From assembly GCA_013816275.1 (NCBI GenBank), contig JACDER010000089.1, positions 1-6,368 of the forward strand: a stretch of 6,368 nt of DNA, given 5' to 3'. The position numbers and the translations under genes were made by a program. The notes beneath the pieces were generated by a model. It saw only the letters and a program-made list of their open reading frames with translations, was not told the origin of the DNA and ran no database searches. Positions 4,672 to 6,368 of this stretch are shown one piece after another; position 1 is the stretch's first letter, and every line of letters starts with the position of its first letter. The DNA comes from Actinomycetota bacterium. GTDB taxonomy: Bacteria; Actinomycetota; Thermoleophilia; Gaiellales; Gaiellaceae.

Positions 4672-6368
4672 CGGCGGTCGACACCTGGGACGACCTGCTG
4701 CAGGGCGAGGAGCTCGCCTACCTCGGAACCGAGCCCGCGCGGAGGGCGCGGCTCGAGCCGGTTCCGGAGGGGCTCCACGCCGACGTCCGCTCCGCGCTGC
4801 CGTTCGACTCGCTCTACGCGCACCAGGCGGAGACCTGGGAGGCCGCACAGCGCGGCGAGCACGTAATCGTCACGACCGGCACCGCGAGCGGCAAGACGCT
4901 CGCGTTCAACCTCCCGGTCGCGGACGCGCTCGCGCGCGAGCCGAAGCTGCGCGCGTTCTACCTTTACCCGACGAAGGCGCTCGCGCAGGATCAGGCGCGC
5001 GCGCTCGCGTCACTCGGCGTGAAGCGGCTGCGACCTGCGATCTACGACGGGGACACCGAGAGCGAGCGCCGCTGGCACATCCGCAAGTCGGCGAACGTCA
5101 TCCTCACGAACCCGGACATGCTCCACGTCGGCGTCCTCCCCCACCACGACCGCTGGGGCGACGTCTTCCAGAACCTGCGCTACGTGATCGTGGACGAGGC
5201 ACATGTCTATCGCGGCGTCTTCGGCTCGCACGTCGCGAACGTGCTTCGCCGGCTGCGCCGAGTCGCCGCGATCTACGGAGCGGAGCCGCAGTTCCTGCTC
5301 GCGTCCGCGACGATCGCCAACCCGGGCGAACTCGTGCAATCGTTGCTGGGGGTCGATGCAACCGTGGTCTCCGGTGACGCTGCCCCGAGGGCCGAGCGGA
5401 CGATCGCCTTCTGGAACCCGCCGCTCGAGGACGAGGAGCTCGGGCTGCGCGCCAGCGCGCTCGGCGAGGCGTCGAAGCTGATGGCCGACCTCGTCTCGCG
5501 CGGGCTGCGGACGATCTGCTTCGCGAAGAGCAGGCGCGCCGCCGAGCTCATCCACCGCTTCACCGTCGAGCGGCTCGGGGATGCGGACGAGGCGCGCCGG
5601 CTCGCTCCGTACAGGGCGGGCTACACGCCTCAGCAGCGGCGTGAGATCGAGCGCCGGCTGGTCGAGGGGGAGCTGGTCGGGGTCACGGCGACCGACGCGC
5701 TCGAGCTCGGAATCGACATCGGCCTGCTCGACTGCGCGATCTCGGTCGGCTTTCCGGGGACTGTCGCAAGCCTCCGCCAGCAATGGGGGCGCGCGGGGCG
5801 CCGCGGTCACGGGCTGACTGTCCTCGTCGCGAGCGAGGACGCGCTCGACCAGTACTTCATGCGCGAGCCGGAGACACTCCTCGGCCGGCGCGTCGAGGCC
5901 GCGATCCTCGATCACGCGAACTACCGGGTCCTCGACGGCCATGTCCTTGCCGCCGCCTACGAGGCGCCGCTCGACGACACCGACCGCGCGACCCTCGGCG
6001 ATGCGGCGCTCGAGCGCGCAGCGGAGCTGCCCGAGCTGCGGAAGACGAAGAGCGGCTACGTGTGGGCGGGCCGCGACTATCCGGCCGCGCGCGTGCCGCT
6101 CCGGTCTACGAGCGCCGACGCATTCACGGTCGTGGACGGCGAAACCGGTTCCGTGCTCGGACTCGTCGAGCGCGAGCGCGCCTACTCGACCGTCCACGAG
6201 GGAGCGATCTACCTCCATCTCGGTGAGCAGTACCTCGTCTCAGACCTCGACCACGACACGCGGATCGCACTCGTCGAGCCATTTCACGGCGACTACTACA
6301 CGCAGCCGAAGAAGGAGACGATGACGGCAATCGACACCGCAACGCGAGTCGAAGTGCGGCTCGGCCTG
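4668..6368 (+). CDS. DEAD/DEAH-box helicase, YprA/MrfA family (3' end cut by window edge)
   Basis: Superfamily 2 helicase; 567 codons are visible and the reading frame runs off the right edge. Motifs in order: Q-type HQAE (52-55), Walker A TGTASGKT (70-77, K76), motif Ia PTKALAQDQ, motif Ib TNPDMLH, Walker B DEAH (176-179) in VDEAHVYRGVFGSH, motif III SAT (213-215), motif V TATDALELGIDIG (340-351) and motif VI QQWGRAGRRG (371-380). The DEAHVYRGVFGSH signature and the GDYYTQPKKET segment near the end are typical of the YprA/Hrq1-like group. Bacillus MrfA, in that group, is a 3'-5' helicase acting with the nuclease MrfB in mitomycin-adduct repair. The cysteine-rich zinc-binding DUF1998/MZB region usually found C-terminally would lie beyond this window, so full assignment is incomplete. 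The ATG at 4668 overlaps the methyltransferase stop by four bases. All ATPase motifs seen look intact. Confidence 0.93.
   Translation, partial: MTAVDTWDDLLQGEELAYLGTEPARRARLEPVPEGLHADVRSALPFDSLYAHQAETWEAAQRGEHVIVTTGTASGKTLAFNLPVADALAREPKLRAFYLYPTKALAQDQARALASLGVKRLRPAIYDGDTESERRWHIRKSANVILTNPDMLHVGVLPHHDRWGDVFQNLRYVIVDEAHVYRGVFGSHVANVLRRLRRVAAIYGAEPQFLLASATIANPGELVQSLLGVDATVVSGDAAPRAERTIAFWNPPLEDEELGLRASALGEASKLMADLVSRGLRTICFAKSRRAAELIHRFTVERLGDADEARRLAPYRAGYTPQQRREIERRLVEGELVGVTATDALELGIDIGLLDCAISVGFPGTVASLRQQWGRAGRRGHGLTVLVASEDALDQYFMREPETLLGRRVEAAILDHANYRVLDGHVLAAAYEAPLDDTDRATLGDAALERAAELPELRKTKSGYVWAGRDYPAARVPLRSTSADAFTVVDGETGSVLGLVERERAYSTVHEGAIYLHLGEQYLVSDLDHDTRIALVEPFHGDYYTQPKKETMTAIDTATRVEVRLGL

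Noticed and set aside
5010..6218. 402-codon minus-strand open frame
   Set aside because: It is antisense to the helicase, whose motifs are all intact in the plus frame; no recognisable domain on the minus strand.
1..6368. PolX and the MrfA-like helicase as one DNA-repair island
   Set aside because: They are on opposite strands, about 3 kb apart, and separated by envelope, redox and transport genes with their own promoters; nothing ties them together.

Overview
The window comes from a high-GC bacterial chromosome. Codons in the real genes mostly end in G or C, start codons include GTG, and long antisense shadow reading frames are common. An actinobacterium is the best fit, and I lean towards the Thermoleophilia (Gaiellales/Solirubrobacterales type). 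The reasons are general gene content, a mannosyltransferase of the actinobacterial Ppm1/DPM1 type, and start codons that sit where a leaderless transcript would begin. The lineage is an inference. There is no rRNA, tRNA, CRISPR array, transposase or phage gene.

Layout: (1) 1-1662, minus strand: nearly complete PolX, a DNA polymerase/3'-5' exonuclease whose last residues lie beyond the left edge. It reads continuously as 554 codons. (2) 1663-1679: a 17-base gap between two divergent GTG starts, carrying what looks like a symmetric bidirectional leaderless promoter. (3) 1680-2396 and 2400-2726, plus strand: a polyprenol-phosphate mannosyltransferase followed after 3 bases by a thioredoxin, probably one operon. 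(4) 2659-3726, minus strand: a lone DppB/OppB-type ABC transporter permease, convergent with the thioredoxin gene and overlapping it by 68 bases. (5) 3727-3999: a divergent intergenic region with a perfect 12-bp-arm palindrome and a second hairpin. (6) 4000-4671, plus strand: a class I SAM-dependent methyltransferase with its own candidate leaderless -10 box. (7) 4668-6368, plus strand: a YprA/MrfA-type DEAH helicase overlapping the methyltransferase by ATGA and running off the right edge.

How the genes relate: PolX (gap filling, base-excision or end repair) and the MrfA-like helicase (a family linked to removal of DNA crosslinks and adducts) are both genome-maintenance proteins, but they lie in separate transcription units. 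The mannosyltransferase/thioredoxin pair points to the cell envelope and to cytosolic redox work. The permease lacks its usual partners here. I see no clear new multi-gene system. The most unusual signals are regulatory or structural: the 18-bp-spaced symmetric divergent promoter, the palindromes between the permease and methyltransferase genes, and the permease's antisense-derived tail.
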